Below are positions 49,465-62,385 of a DNA stretch of 64,000 bases, piece by piece; position 1 is the first letter of the stretch, and every line of letters begins with the position of its first letter. The position numbers were made by a program, and so were the translations under genes. This stretch comes from Theristus sp. LFF4_11 (Eukaryota > Nematoda > Chromadorea > Monhysterida > Xyalidae): the NCBI GenBank assembly GCA_030248135.1, contig JASANC010000641.1:62001-126000 (forward strand). Reading direction: 5' to 3'. Under the pieces are notes generated by a model. The model did no database searches. It had not been told where the DNA came from and saw nothing but the letters and a program-made list of their open reading frames with translations.

Positions 49465-52400
49465 GTCGGTCGCCCACTTGCACCACTGCTTCGTGTCGTT
49501 TTCATGCGTCTGCCACTCTGCGACTCAGTGTGCTTGCGGACGTGCAAAGGAACACTTCATGCTTGGTGCGGCAATTCAAAATTGCATTGATGACTGTCGT
49601 ATCTTTGGTAGATTTGGGTCATTTGTGCAATGTTGAAATGTCCACCTAAAGCATGAAATTGATTTTCTATCCATGTGTCATTTGAATCGCGGACCTTGAA
49701 ACAAAGGTTTTTGTTTATTTGTTTGTTTATTTGTTTGGTCGCGTGCCGGTTCCGGAAACCATAAGGTACCAAACTCCGGCGGATACGGGCAATACAATTT
49801 ACCCTCGGATCTGGAGGGAATAGACCATTAGTTGTTATTCGTCACTTTAGTTCCTCCATTATGGAACTTTCCACCTACAGAACGGTAGACGAAACCCCTA
49901 ACCTGCGCTACAGACGCGACAGTTACGGTTCAATAAACTTTTACATTGGGCATTTCAGCGCGTACTGCATCAATTACGACTTGAAACCGAATTCAACGAA
50001 ACTTTTGGAGACGACGGTGAACGGACTTGCGTCGATGGTGCAGCTGTCGTTCACACCAACGCCCTCCAACACACAGCAGCACGCTGGGGGTGAGACCCGA
50101 CTGGCAACGTCGTGCATTCTGTGAAGAGCCGGTCGCCCAGCACCCAGCCCGGGCCTTGTCGTGCTGACGAGCCTGGGGGCTTACCAGGCGAAACCGCAAG
50201 AATTTGCTTGCGCTGGCTGTAAAACAGCAACATTGTCACAATGTCCACGTTCCATGTTCCATGCAAAGTTATGAACAATTCTCAGGACAAATGGATTCCG
50301 CGACGGACGCATCGTCTGAGGATGCGAGCTCGTCTGTCGTTGGTCAGCCTGGCTTCTTTTACCGAGGCGTCTGGCAGCCGTTGTGTTTCGTTGCACCGCA
50401 GGGGGTGCCGAAAGCGCTGTTGTTAGTTAGATTGATTTGTCAATGCGTGTATCCGTGTCTAGCATACCCGCGCGACCGTGTGCGGTACCGATGTGCGCAG
50501 CCCTCAAACCGGTGTCGCTAAAATGCTACCGCAACACATTTCTTGCGGGCTGCACACATTGGTACCCCACACCGTCGCACCGGCACGGGTATGGTGTCTA
50601 TTGTACACGAGTTTTTTTTATTTTCCATTTTTGTGCTTGGCAGTAGTTTTCGATTTGGTAGTAAGTAATTTCGCAAGCATTCGCGTGCATCCATGGACGG
50701 CGCTGCGTGTCTTGCTTTGTATTCAGATTGGAGCTGGTTGACAAACACGAGGCACCAGAGCTTGCTGCTGGCTATTGTCTCTCACTGGCGTACACGTGCA
50801 TTGTTGATGCCACTTATGGGCTGCAGCAAGCGCTCGACATTGATGGGCTTCAAGCTGGTATGCGTGTTTCGTTTTGCTTTACAAAGTTCCGAAGGTTTTA
50901 TTTACAGCGCATGTTTTTTGTAGAGTCGTCCATTCAGCTGTTCAACTCGGTGCAGATGGGCATCTTGTCCTCGTTGTCACTGTTGCTGGATGCCAGGTAC
51001 AGTGAATATGGCGTTTAACTTTGCCCCTTGTCCATTTACGATCGTATCAGAATTGGAAATGCAGAGAATCAGAATTGGATTGTGAATGTGCTCCTTTTGT
51101 GCCCCCGGAACGAGCAGCTTGTCGCAATGTAAACCTTTTTTCACATTTTTGCACGTACAGTCTTGACGAGAACGTCACGGAAACGCTGCTGAAGTGTGCG
51201 AGTCACCTGCTGCAAATGTCGTGTGCCGTGCGTCGTATGGACGTGCGTGACGCGTGCATTGGTGCTGTGTGCAAAGTGGCACTGCCCCCGAACTACATTG
51301 CCAGACTGCTGACAGGCACCGATTCATCGGCAAACGTTGGCAGTGCACGAATGATCACGCCGCAAGGTACAGTGCTGAGGTGGCACAGAACACACAGCTG
51401 CACTGCACCTTGCGAACACTGTGGCTGCTGGTGGCTGACACCCCAAACTGCTGCAGTGCAACACCGCTGTTGTAGTGGCGACACCGATCAATCGCAACCT
51501 GATCATACAGTGCAATGACAGTATTTCTGACAGAAACGTTTGTGAAGCAAGCGCGACTGTTCTTAGGTTCGCCATCACACAACGAGTCAGACACAGGCGC
51601 GCACGCCGCTGCTGGGGGTGGTCAAGTGCAAGTGGTCGCTGTTGGCACTGCTTGCCCCATGCCGAACTTGCCTGCGTCCATGCAACAGACACAAGTCATG
51701 GTCAGGTCGTTTTTGGAAAGCATAAATAATCTCACGGTATTTTGGTGAAATTTCCCCAAAAAAATTCAGTTGACGTGCAAGAATCTGCAAGCGATGCGCA
51801 TGCTGATCAGTATGGCACAAGTGAACGGCGGCAGTCTGCAGGAGTCGTGGAACTTGACGCTCGCCACGCTACAGGTAAGTTGGTCGTTTCCAACTACGCT
51901 TAGTTGATTATGTGCTGCGCAACACGGATGGTGCAGTTGTGGGCTGGCATCATCATAAATGTGCCCCTTTTCGAAGTCAAAGGCCACCAATGAAATGGTT
52001 TTGTCAGCATTTGGTGTGGATGCTCGGTTTGCGTCCGGCGCACGCGGGCGGATTCCGTCCGGCCGACGGCAAGAGCTCGTCTTCAGGGCCAGGCGACTCG
52101 GGCACGGTGCTCACAACGGCCGTGCTCGCGGACGTGCCCGTCATATCGAACATGCTCAATCAGCTGTTCGAATCAACTGCGTATGTTCTCAGTTGTGCTT
52201 GAAGTCCCTTTTGGCATTTTAATTTGTGCAAAGATTAATCCAAAAAGTGACACTCAATTAGGTCACTGGACGATGTCTCGCTGCATCACGTGTTGGCAGC
52301 GTTATACAAACTGAACACCGAGTCAATGCAGGTCAGTTGGTTGCGATGAAAACTGTGACAACTGTAAATCACTTGCTCACAACAGTGACAGTTTGCTTTT

Positions 52401-55400
52401 GTTGTGCAGGTCGCCTTGTCACAACGTGAGCCATCGTATTTCGCGTGCGCTAAACTGCTGCAGACAGGTCTCGTGAACATTGCACGAATGAACATATACT
52501 GGAAACCGATCAGTGCGCATCTGGTCGAGGTCTGTCGAGCTTTGTGTTTTTACTGGGAGTGCGTGCGAATGATGTTTGCTGCGTTTATTGCAGGTTTGCA
52601 ACCATCCATACGCGTCCTTGCGTGAGTGGGGCGCCGTGGCTGTGATGAAACTCGTGAAAATGGCCGCTGCCGTGTCGCTGGATGAAACGTGCACAATGCA
52701 GCCAACTGAACGGGTGCATTCTTTGCTGAGTATAACGTCATTATATTGCTGTATTGGCTAGAATGCACTGATTGGTCAGGTGCATTTGAAAAAAATGCAA
52801 ATTATAATCACCACATTATCTGCATCACGTGTTGCATTGCTGGGTCTTCATATCATATGCCGTTTTATTTGAGCAATTTGCACAATCAATATGTCAGAAT
52901 GCACCGTGAACAGCGTTTGCAGCAGCAACGAATGGCGTGTGTTGTGGGCACCCTCGAGGACATGTGCGAGTGTGCGTACGAGGACGTGCGCCTGCAGCAG
53001 ATGGACACCGTGGTGCACCTCTTGCACGACCACGCACCCCAGTGGCCGGCTGCCTTGTGGCCTGCGCTCATTCGTGTCGTCGGCGCATCTGTCACCAACA
53101 AACAGCACATGTAAGCTGCAGCATTGTGAGGTGCCGTGAAACATGGGAACCCTTGAGAAGCACATGCTCATACATGCATACTCTGCCGTGTCACTCGGAA
53201 TGCACGATCCGTTCTGAGCAAGTCCGGTCGCACGGATCAGTTACGGGGCACTTGGCGAAACCGCAAACAGCAACACTTGCCCGTATCGAAGTCGATTATG
53301 GCATGACGCTGATATAAAACGTGAGGTTTGATGTTGCAGATTCGGCGAGGCGTTGGTCAAGCAAAGTTTCCAGGCGGTGAATCTTTTGGTGACCGACTTC
53401 ATGCAGCTGCTGTCGTTGCCGTGTGTTCGTCAGCTGGTCCAGGTGGACGCACACTTTGCTGCGCAGTCGGTCGAGCTCAACATCAGTCTCTCGGCGCTGG
53501 CGCTGCTGGTCGGGCTTTTTTGTTCCGTTGAAAATGATTCGTAGAGTTCATGGACTCAATGAACATTGTCAGCTAATGAGCCAACGAGTTATTATAATTA
53601 TCAGCCTATCACACCGAGTCACAGTTTTGTGCAGTTCGATTACACGTGTTTATTTTTTTGAAACTGCGGTTGGCTTGTGGACTGGGTTACCATGGTGCGC
53701 CCCGTGAAGAGCACTGGCAGCGTGGTTTGCATTGCAGTGGACCATCTCGGATCACCTGTACCGCTGTGTGCCCGGACGTGCAGCAGACGAAGCGCACGAG
53801 CAACTCTGGCTTGATCTGTACAAATGCCTTGGCCGGCTGTGCGTTGACGCACGCCCACCGGTGCGAAAGAGTGCCGCGCACACACTGCTGCAGACGAGCA
53901 CAACGCACGGCAACGCACTCAGCACGCACGCCTGGCAGAACATGATGCAGCTGGTGAGGCAGCGTTTACACAGCACTGAACGCACACAGTCAAATGGAGC
54001 CAGCCAGCTCGTCACGTGCAAACAACGCAGTCCAATTGTCAATCAGATACAGTCAGCTGATTTGCTGCGTTTAAATTTAGTTCACCGGATCAATGCGACC
54101 AGCTCGATGCAGACAATGCGTGTGCCAAATTCAAGTGCCAAAAAGGCACAAATTGCATTCGGTTCACAATTCTACTGGCACTGTATTTATAGGACACGAT
54201 GCAAAGCTAGTCAGGTGTATATATTTCAATTGAGCGCTCAATTTCGACAAGCGCAGGTGGTGTTCCCGATGATGAGCGCAGTTGTGGACAGTCTGTCGAC
54301 GGCCTCCACGAGCAAATTGAACGGAGGCAGCTTGGAGTCAGCGAGCAGTGCGCCGCAGCCGGTTGGCCAGAGCATTTTGATTCACCATTCGCGGGACACT
54401 GCCAAGAAACAGTGGACGGAGACGGCCACGCAGACGCTCGCTGCCGTCGTGCGCATGGTGAACGTGCAACGCAACACGCTCGTCCAACTCGGTCAGTGCA
54501 GGGGGTATGCATGGGCGCAGTATGCACCGCTGCTTCAATCGAACATTTCATCACAAACGGTTTCTTTCCGATGATGCCTGTGTCTTCCCAAAATAGGACC
54601 AACCGATCAGCGATTTCCCATTCACGTTGCCTATTCAAATTGTCTAATTCTAAAATTGTCGTTGCCAATTCGTATTTTCGATGCTGCAAGCTTCCACTGC
54701 AACTGCAGACGATTTCGACCGTATCTGGAGCACACTGTTGGGCTTCATCGAGCAATCGTGCACCTCGGCCGAGCCTGAGCTCTCGGTTGCATCGCTGCGC
54801 AGTCTGCACGAGCTGATCGTGGGTGATGCGCTGTGCAACACAGGCACGAGCGTCGTCGCCTCCAGTTGCACCAGTGCCCCGCCGGTGCCTGCACGCCACG
54901 CCAAAAGTGTCAGTCCGACGGTGACGACGACGCAAAAGTTCACGATTGCACCGAACTTGGTGGCCGACAGCAAACAGACGCCGCTGCCACCGGCCACTTG
55001 GAGGAACACGTGGCAGGTATGCAATGTTGTTGCAAGGTCGCTTGTGACTTCGTTGTGGGCTCAGAGCATCAGTAGGGAGATAACGGTTGAGAATAGCTTG
55101 CTGATCAAATGCGCTGAGCCGCTGGCATGCCAGAGACGTGCCTTTGAATTGTACCCGAGAATCTGTTCTTCCGTTCTTAAATTTTTCCCCTGGTGTAAAA
55201 TAACAGAAGTGAAATTCTTTCTAAAACAGAAAACAGAATAAAGTGGGCAAACAGGTTGGTCTTGATCTCAGTCAGTTTGTTGTCGTCCATGCAGACATGG
55301 CTGCAAACAGCGATGGCGTTAACAACGAGCGCCCAGCCGGCTGGCACCAAACGAGCCGCCAAAGGCTCGCGCAATTCAGCAAACGCGCCAAGAGACGCGG

Positions 55401-58320
55401 TCGTTACGAGGGAGCCAGGCGCTGAAGCGGACGCAGCACGAAATGCGAACAGTGGAACATTCTCAATTGGCGTCGCGTCACCACAGCAGGTTACTGTGCA
55501 ATTCTTCTTTCGTGTGTTTGTTTGCATGCATAGTGTTTTATCACCACAGTTTTATCACTACGTTCAGATCACAGTTCTGTTGCACGCGTTTCTGCCGTTG
55601 TTTGAGCAAGTTCATTCAATGGTGGATGAAAGCGACATGCCCAGACTTTTCAGAGGTAACTGAATTTCATTTTTTGTGTGGATTTATTGCTCCATTTTGC
55701 ACAATTAAAAAAGAATATCTTCCTCTGATCTTGCAGCTTTAAACGGCGCCAACAGCCTGCCAGTGCCAGCTGAGCAAGCTCCATTCATCATGCCGACCGA
55801 ACGAACGGAAGTGACGCCGACGCAACAGGCCATTGTCAACGTCATACAACGACTCTACTCCGTTTGTGGCTCTGCTAGCTTTCACGCAGACGTTTCGTTT
55901 TTCCTGAATCCGCTGAAGTCTGAAATCACTGAAGTGCGTTTTTTCATTGCCAAAGTGACAACTGCAAGCATTTTCAGGACATGACAGCAGCAGGCAGTCG
56001 ACTCCGCGGCAAGCTGCCAGCGCTGTACAGTGTGCTGCTGGACTTTGTGCTGTGCACCTGCCATGCGCCGATGTCCGCCGCTGTGCCCCGTGCCACGCTG
56101 ATCTCGGTTCGCTTGTTTCATTTGCGGAGTGGCTGATCTCGTTTGGTTTGTGTTTGCGCTTGTTTTCGTCATAGTTTCTGTGCAGAACGACTGGCTCGTG
56201 ACGCAGTACGTTCCGTTTGGCGAGCTCTGTCTTCGGTTGGTGGTGGAATACTACGGACAGACAGCACACTACCAGGACATCGCGAGCAGCGACGTGCTCA
56301 CTGACATTGTCAGGGTAGGTGTGTCTCAGCGAGATGCAACGCAGCACAACTGTAAAAGCATAACAAATTGACGCACAGCACGATTCCGCCAATCAGCATG
56401 CCAGCCAAGGGCAAATTTCAGAATCCTCAAATTGGCTATGATTATTGACTGTGGTGGTCGATAGTCGATAGTGGATGTTACAAAAAAAGAATTGAAATGA
56501 CAAAACGCTAAACCCTGAAGCGAAACGAGTTTTGTTTGTTGTTTGTTTTGTATTTCAGACGCTGACCGTTCCATTGTCATTGAAATACGACTGTCCCTCG
56601 CAGAGCACCTGGAAGCAGTGTGCCTCTGCGCTGGTCACTGTGCTCAGACTGGGCCTGCCGATCGCGCGACAAAACGGTGTGCGGTCTGTGTGCTGCGTCT
56701 CTGCTGTCCACATTGCAAAGCCACGCGCATTTCTCGTTTCAGCCAAGCATCACCGTGCGCTGTGGCCGGAGATCGCGAGTGCGTTCGAGAAGTTTCTGTT
56801 TCCGAAAAGGTCGGTCTCGACAAGCGTGCGTGCTCATTCAGGGCGCACGTTTCCCGTGTTCTCAGTGTGTCGCCACTGCCTTCTCTGCATTGCAGCCGTC
56901 CAGCCGTGCGTCTGTCGCCGGACGAGCGTCGTCGTGACGAGCACGTTGACTGCCAAATGGTCGAGTTGATCGGCGTCGAGTTGTTGCCGTTCGCCGCACA
57001 GCTGCCCGACGAGTTCGTGCGCACCGTCGTGCAACTGCTCAACGACGGATCCATCGCGGCACACGACACTTTTGCAGGTCACTGTTGTGCTCAACCCGAT
57101 GCGTTCGTTACGTTTCAATCAGGCATCTGTTGCTTGAGCAAATCTTTCCTCCTCCATAATTTTGAGCTCTCTGACCCTCTACGATTTTGGGATCGACTCT
57201 CTGCCCCACCTGGGGGGGGGCGATCATCCCCCCTTCTTATATAAGCCCTCAAGAATCGTGCTTGAGCCTGTCTGTGTGCATGGCCCCTGCATGACGCCTC
57301 ATGCGAACATGTTCTCAGTTGGATTGGATTTGTGTCAGAACGTCGCACGGTTTCCGTGTGCCACCATCGAACGCATTGCAGACGTTGGCATGGTGCAGCA
57401 GCGTTGTGAGTTCGCACGTGCGTGCTTTGAGGCGTTGTTGGCGATGTCGCAGCAACGTGGCGAGCCAGACCTGCTGCAGTCAACGACAGCCAGCAATGCG
57501 ATCGTGGCAGCTGGCGGCATTGCTGCCATTGCGACGCTGCTCTCACGCTGTAAACAGGTATAGGGGTTGATTGCTCTGATACGCTGGATTCGTGCGTGTA
57601 GTCTGATTCGTGCTGATATAGTCCTGGGCTGAACACAGTGCACTTTGTCATGACACTGTAACATCACGCACACATGCGGTCACACACGCGCTGCCGTAAT
57701 AGCAAATGTGTCCACGTGTGTTTGAGAGCGTGCAATACTGCTGCGTTGTGAGTGGGGTGTTTGCATACAAGCACGTGCAGAATCGTCCAGATCGGACGTA
57801 ATGCTGATCAACACTGCCCTGCAGGTGATCACCACGTACACCGCTGACGAGCGCACTGCCGCCGGAGTGCCTCTGTCTCAGCAGCGTGTCCATCAGATGT
57901 GCAGTGTTCTGTCGGCCGTCGCCACCATCATCAGCACAACAAACGCCACTGCCAGCGAGTCGCCCACGCGAAACCTCGCAAACACTGGTTAGCTCAGCGG
58001 GTGCTACTGATTCATGTCACTGGGTGCTGTGGTGTTTTTGTTCAAGTGTTTCACGTTGTCTTCTACAGATCGCGACGACGACGCCTGGCGTGCAGACTTG
58101 GTTGATCTGTATCCGCTCATTGTCGACTGTTGTGTTTGTCGGTGAGTTCAGATCGAAAGTGGGCCGTTTTTTATTCTGATTCGGTTCACGTTCTTTTTTT
58201 CTCCACTATTCGAATTTCAGCGACCCAAATGTGCAAGAAGCTGTGATGGACGCACTGAAATCCTACAAACTCTTGTTGCACAAGACGCTCAGACCGCAGC
58301 AAGCGAGGATGGATTTTTGA
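46882..58320 (+). CDS. MON2: MON2 homologue, endosome-to-Golgi trafficking scaffold, 36 exons
   Basis: A complete 36-exon gene, every junction GT-AG and in phase, 1754 aa (human about 1717). MON2 is a large HEAT-repeat protein related to the non-catalytic parts of Sec7-type BIG/GBF Arf GEFs. It sits on trans-Golgi and endosomal membranes with DOP1 and lacks a Sec7 catalytic domain, as does this protein. Domain order: DCB at about residues 8-180, HUS (Sec7_N) at about 205-390, then the long MON2 C-terminal region. Diagnostic blocks include [92 protein letters not shown] and [19 protein letters not shown]. Start: ATG at 46882, giving [20 protein letters not shown] like other MON2 N-termini. Stop: 58318-58320. 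Exon coordinates are given in the three segment entries. Confidence 0.95.
49703..49922 (-). mobile_element. tRNA-derived SINE, copy 2, in MON2 intron 8
   Basis: Same order as 22836-23107 on the minus strand: TAGCGCAGG head at about 49915, GGTTTCCGGAACCGGCACGC body, then an AAACAAATAAAC-type tail ending near 49703. The B-box area is disrupted (AAGTTCCATAATGG), so this copy is unlikely to be transcribed from its own promoter. It lies antisense inside the 494-nt MON2 intron 8. Confidence 0.7.
49959..54491 (+). CDS. MON2: MON2 exons 9-23 (central HEAT-repeat region)
   Basis: Exons 49959-50089, 50286-50421, 50727-50857, 50924-50996, 51161-51366, 51567-51736, 51770-51874, 52008-52180, 52262-52331, 52410-52529, 52594-52713, 52923-53110, 53340-53508, 53738-53953, 54257-54491. 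Conserved blocks: [134 protein letters not shown] and [20 protein letters not shown]. The intron between exons 14 and 15 is only 33 nt (51737-51769), among the shortest in the window. Confidence 0.9.
54709..58320 (+). CDS. MON2: MON2 exons 24-36 (C-terminal region)
   Basis: Exons 54709-55016, 55295-55489, 55568-55655, 55737-55861, 55978-56106, 56186-56314, 56559-56676, 56743-56809, 56896-57077, 57382-57557, 57825-57987, 58069-58141, 58221-58320. Conserved blocks: [112 protein letters not shown] and [18 protein letters not shown]. The end [16 protein letters not shown] matches the family's C-terminal helix before a short tail. The exon 25 start (55295) is chosen by phase; an upstream AG at about 55254 leads to a frame that stops. 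Confidence 0.9.
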
Positions 58321-59046
58321 ACTCGTTTCGTTCTGAAAACTCATTTCCTCTTTTTTGATTTTGTTTTCCAAATAGTAATCCACTGATGGTGTTGAGGTTG
58401 TTTGAATTTTTTGTTGTTGAAATGTGATCTTAACCTTTAGCTATGAGGTGTCAGGGGCGAATTATTGTTGTTTTGTTTCTTTACGGTTGCAGTATTCAAC
58501 GTTTGCCGTTTCTCACTTTTGAATACGGATTTCAGAAGATGTTTTTCAATTGCATGTGTATCAGTTTTTATTGACTTACCTTTAGCTGGTGTCTCAAACG
58601 ACTATTTGATGGCTGACAAGTGGCGCAAGTCAAGATAACCCCCTGTGCTTGCACAGTGTTTGTTCCATTATTTTATAAAAACTACGGTTTCTATAACTGT
58701 ATATTTGCGACTATTACCAAGTTTCTCACCGCGTAGAATGGTCGTTGAATTGCGCTTTTGATTACACTTGATCTGTGCTGTGGGTGACTCGATTGACTTC
58801 GAGAACCGATACGTGGCCAATGGGGTGTGTTTTTACTTTGTGACGTTTCAACCTTTCAACTGTGATCAGATTCTGTTTATATAGTGTGTAACAAGAAGAA
58901 TGGTTTTTATTGTTGCAGAAAAAAACGTTTCTTGGTTTTTTTAGTGGTACTTCCACCAGTGAACAATGTTCACGTTCACCATACCTTTCTGGGGTGGCGT
59001 CACCAACATGACCAACGCAACAAAAACAGCAACAATGATCACGATT
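58321..59046. other. 3' flank of MON2
   Basis: T-rich non-coding DNA after the MON2 stop. No canonical AATAAA is obvious close to the stop, and no repeat or gene is recognised. Confidence 0.4.
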
Positions 59047-60084
59047 ATATTATCTAAAAATGCGGGAGACGCATATAAAAGGAGGAATATGGCCTTGTGT
59101 AAGCAGTGAAAGACTTGGCTCGACAACCTTTTCAAGTCTCTGATGTGGTACACACGGATACAAGTACATAAGAGTCATATTTTTGCGCCGCGTTTGTTGT
59201 TTACAAGCTTGTTGAAAAGCGTAAAAATTTTGAAGTTATCTAGATATTTTTCAATTGTCCTCTTCAGTTTAGTCTAAAATCACATCATGTGCGAAATTCT
59301 GTACAGCATGGCCGAATAAATGAGGCAGTCCATCAAGGCGGGATTAGTCGCTGACTAGGAGTTGTCTTTTTCAAAAATGCCAACATAATTTCCAATCATG
59401 TGTGCAAGGGAGAAAGAATGAACAGAATAATACGGATAATCCATTAGCTTAAAAAACGCGTCAAATTTGGCATACAATTTGGTTTCTGAACTTCTTTTTC
59501 TTTTATTCAAAATTCGCGCGCTCCCTGCACCCTGAAAAAAGCTGCCATGTTTAATCGGCTATACTGTAAATTCTGTGCAAAAAACAGAAACATCAGAGAT
59601 TGCAAAACATTGCTGCATGTAGCTTTATCGTTGTTGCTAACGTACGCACCGCTGTGCATACAGCAGCACCAGTGCAAAAAGTGTTGTCTTCCGTTGATTT
59701 TCACCCTTTTTACCAAACTCTTGTGACAGGATAAACCGGTGAGTCATTGCCACAGAAGGAGACCTTGCGTTCCCAATGCCTCTGCGATACACTTTGTGCA
59801 AACCAGTGTCAGCGATCTAAAGTCTGATCGTTATTTTAGTGGTTTTAGAGGTCGCTAAATGCTAGAAAAAGGCAAATGTGAAAGTTTCATTTGTCTACAA
59901 TGTACGAGGGTTGCCACTTGCAACCTAAATAAAAAATAAACGGCGCAAAAATATGACTCTTATGTACTTGTATCCGTGTGTACCACATCAGAGACTTGAA
60001 AAGGTTGTCGAGCCAAGTCTTTCACTGCTTACACAAGGCCATATTCCTCCTTTTATATGCGTCTCCCGCATTTTTAGATAATAT
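59047..60084. repeat. Perfect 144-bp inverted repeat with 750-bp spacer
   Basis: 59047-59190 and 59941-60084 are exact reverse complements over all 144 bases by direct reading, starting ATATTATCTAAAAATGCGGG on the left. The 750-bp spacer has no gene. Perfect arms point to a recent event, gene conversion, or an assembly join. The outer flanks show no target duplication, so I do not call it a transposon with confidence. The right arm runs straight into the 149-bp satellite. Confidence 0.85.
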
Positions 60085-60089
60085 TCTGA

Positions 60090-61650
60090 CTTTTACATAA
60101 GCCCCGAAGGTCGGACCAAAATCACAATACGTTGGGCACACAACTCAGGTTTTTCATTTTTCGTTTTTAGGCCAATTTCGTCTATGCTATTTCTACGGCC
60201 GATTCGCCCAAAATCGTCACGATTCAGTACCTAGAAATTGCTCACATAAGAAAACTGACCCAAAAGCCGTGATCGGCGCAATGAATTACCATAGAAAACA
60301 CCGACTTCTTGTTTTTCATTTCTGGACCGGTTTCACTAAATTCCACGGCCGATTCGCCCGAAATCGTCACGATTCGGTATCTATAGTTGCTCACATGAAA
60401 AAACTATCACAAAATCCGTGATCAGTGTATTTAATTACCATGGAAAACACCGTTTTTTTTGTTTTTCATTTCTGGACCAATTTCGCCAATTTCCACGGCC
60501 GATTCGCCCGAAATCGTCACGATTCAGTATCTAGAGTTGCTCACATAAAAAAACTAACACAAAATCCGTGATCAGCGCATTGAATTACCCTGGAAAACAT
60601 CCTTTTCTTATTTTTCGTTTCTGGACCGATTTCGCCAATTTCCACGGCCGATTCGCCCGAAATCGTCACGATTCAGTATCTAGAGTTGCTCACGTAAGAA
60701 AACTAACCCAAAATCCGTGATCGGCGCAATGAATTACCATGGAAAACACCGACTTCTTGTTTTTCATTTCTGGACCGGTTTCACTAAATTCGACGGCCGA
60801 TTCGCCCGAAATCGTCACGATTCGGTATCTAGAGTTGCTCACATAAAAAAACTAACACAAAATCTGTGATCAGTGTATTTAATTACCACGGAAAACACCG
60901 TTTTTTTGTTTTTCATTTCTGGACCGATTTCGCCAATTTCCACGGCCGATTCGCCCGAAATCGTCACGATTCAGCATCTAGAGTTGCTTACATAAAAAAC
61001 TAACCCAAAATCCGTGATCAGCGCATTGAATTACCATGGAAAACACCCTTTTCTTGTTTTTCGTTTCTGGACCGATTTCGCCAATTTCGACGGCCGATTC
61101 GCCCGAAATCGTCACGATTCAGTATCTAGAGTTGCTCACGTAAGAAAACTAACCGAAAATCCGTGATCAGCGCATTGAATTACCCTGGAAAACACCTTTT
61201 TCTTGTTTTTCGTTTCTGGACCGATTTCGCCAATTTCGACGGCCGATTCGCCTGAAATCGTCACGATTCGGTATCTAGAGTTGCTCACATAAGAAAACTA
61301 ACCCAAAATCCGTGATCAGCGGATTGAATTACATTGGAAAACATAGTTTTCTTGTTTTTCATTTCTAGACCGATTTCGCCGATTTCCACGGCCGATTCGC
61401 CCGAAATCGACACGATTCAGTATCTAGAGTTGCTCACGTAAGAAAACTAACCCAAAATCCGTGATCAGCGCATTGAATTACCCTGGAAAACAATCTTTTC
61501 TTGTTTTTCGTTTCTGGACCGATTTCGCCAATTTCGACGGCCGATTCGCCCGAAATCGTCACGATTCAGCATCTAGAGTTGCTCACGTAAGAAAACTAAC
61601 CCAAAATCCGTGATCAGCGCATTGAATTACTACGGACTAGACCTTTTTCC
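60090..61650. repeat. 149-bp tandem satellite, ten units
   Basis: The landmark GGCCGATTCGCC recurs at 60197, 60347, 60497, 60646, 60795, 60943, 61091, 61240, 61389 and 61539, a period of 148-150 bp. Each unit has CGTCACGATTC, CTAGAGTTGCTCAC, AAAATCCGTGATCAG, GAATTACC.TGGAAAAC and TTTCTGGACCGATTTCGCC. The first six units show a three-unit higher-order pattern: units with CACTAAATTC (at about 60333 and 60782) are each followed by one with AGTGTATTTAATTACC (at about 60425 and 60872). No coding sequence is present. Confidence 0.92.
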
Positions 61651-61669
61651 TACTATTTTTCGCAGCTCA

Positions 61670-62040
61670 GACAAAATTTGTAAGAGTGAAAAACTGATAC
61701 CCAGTCAAAATGCTACGAACTTTCAAAGAATGCACAATTTTGACTCAAAAAAGTGCCCGGGCAAAAAAATTAACTAAATTTTCAAAAAATACGGATGAAA
61801 TTACCCTAGGAAACATTTTTGTTCAACTGTGAAAGTGTCCCAGCTAAAAATTGAAAGGGCGAACACTTAAAACCTGGTGAAAACCCTCCGAACAATTAAA
61901 AATGCCCAATTTTTACCCAAAAACAGGGTCGGGGTAAAAAATTAACCCAATTTTCAAAATCTCCGGGTGGAATTACCCCAGGGAACATTTTTGTTCGACT
62001 GTGAAAGTGTCGCAGGTAAAAATTTAAAGGGCGAACACAT
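61670..62040. repeat. Two-unit tandem repeat, about 172 bp
   Basis: GAAACATTTTTGTTCAACTG (about 61809) and GGAACATTTTTGTTCGACTG (about 61981) start matching segments. Both continue through GTGAAAGTGTC and a GGGCGAACAC block, and each is preceded by an AATTACCC block. The wording partly echoes the 149-bp satellite (GAATTACC, GGAAAAC), so it may be a diverged edge of that array. Confidence 0.6.
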
Positions 62041-62385
62041 GTTGATTACATACCTGAAAAAAAAGGACAAAGGGAAAGAAGTAACACTGTTTTCAGAATA
62101 GGTTTTTCGTGTCTACAGCGTATGAAAAGTAGTCGAATAAAAATTTTTTCGCGGCTCCAAGCACAACTTTGGGTGTTCGTTTCGTGTGCACGGAACCAAG
62201 TTTGTGGCTTATACTATGCTCGCTGGACGCAGCGAGCAAATTTGAAAAAAGCGCGCGAGGGGATAACGGCTCATATTATGCGTGATGCGCTGTCCGCTCG
62301 CTGGCGCTCGCTCGCGCATCCGCATGATTATTTTCTGAACTTTGTCAGAACCGTTTCAATTTGCACCAAGCAGATTCAGTTTCCA
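62041..62385. other. 5' flank of the SPG7-like gene
   Basis: Includes a block rich in GCTCGC repeats (62280-62320) and no recognised gene. An open frame runs into the SPG7 first exon from 62122, but its upstream part does not look like a mitochondrial presequence, so I start the protein at 62386. Confidence 0.35.

Noticed and set aside
54207..54935. 242-codon frame on the minus strand over MON2
   Set aside because: Shadow of exons 23-24 with codon composition typical of antisense to a GC-rich exon.
55739..56392. 217-codon frame on the minus strand over MON2
   Set aside because: Shadow of MON2 exons 27-29; the plus-strand exons are conserved and phase-consistent.
62122..62385. Upstream extension of the SPG7-like first exon
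   Set aside because: The frame is open from 62122, but the sequence is not like a presequence and includes a GCTCGC repeat; the ATG at 62386 gives a better import signal.
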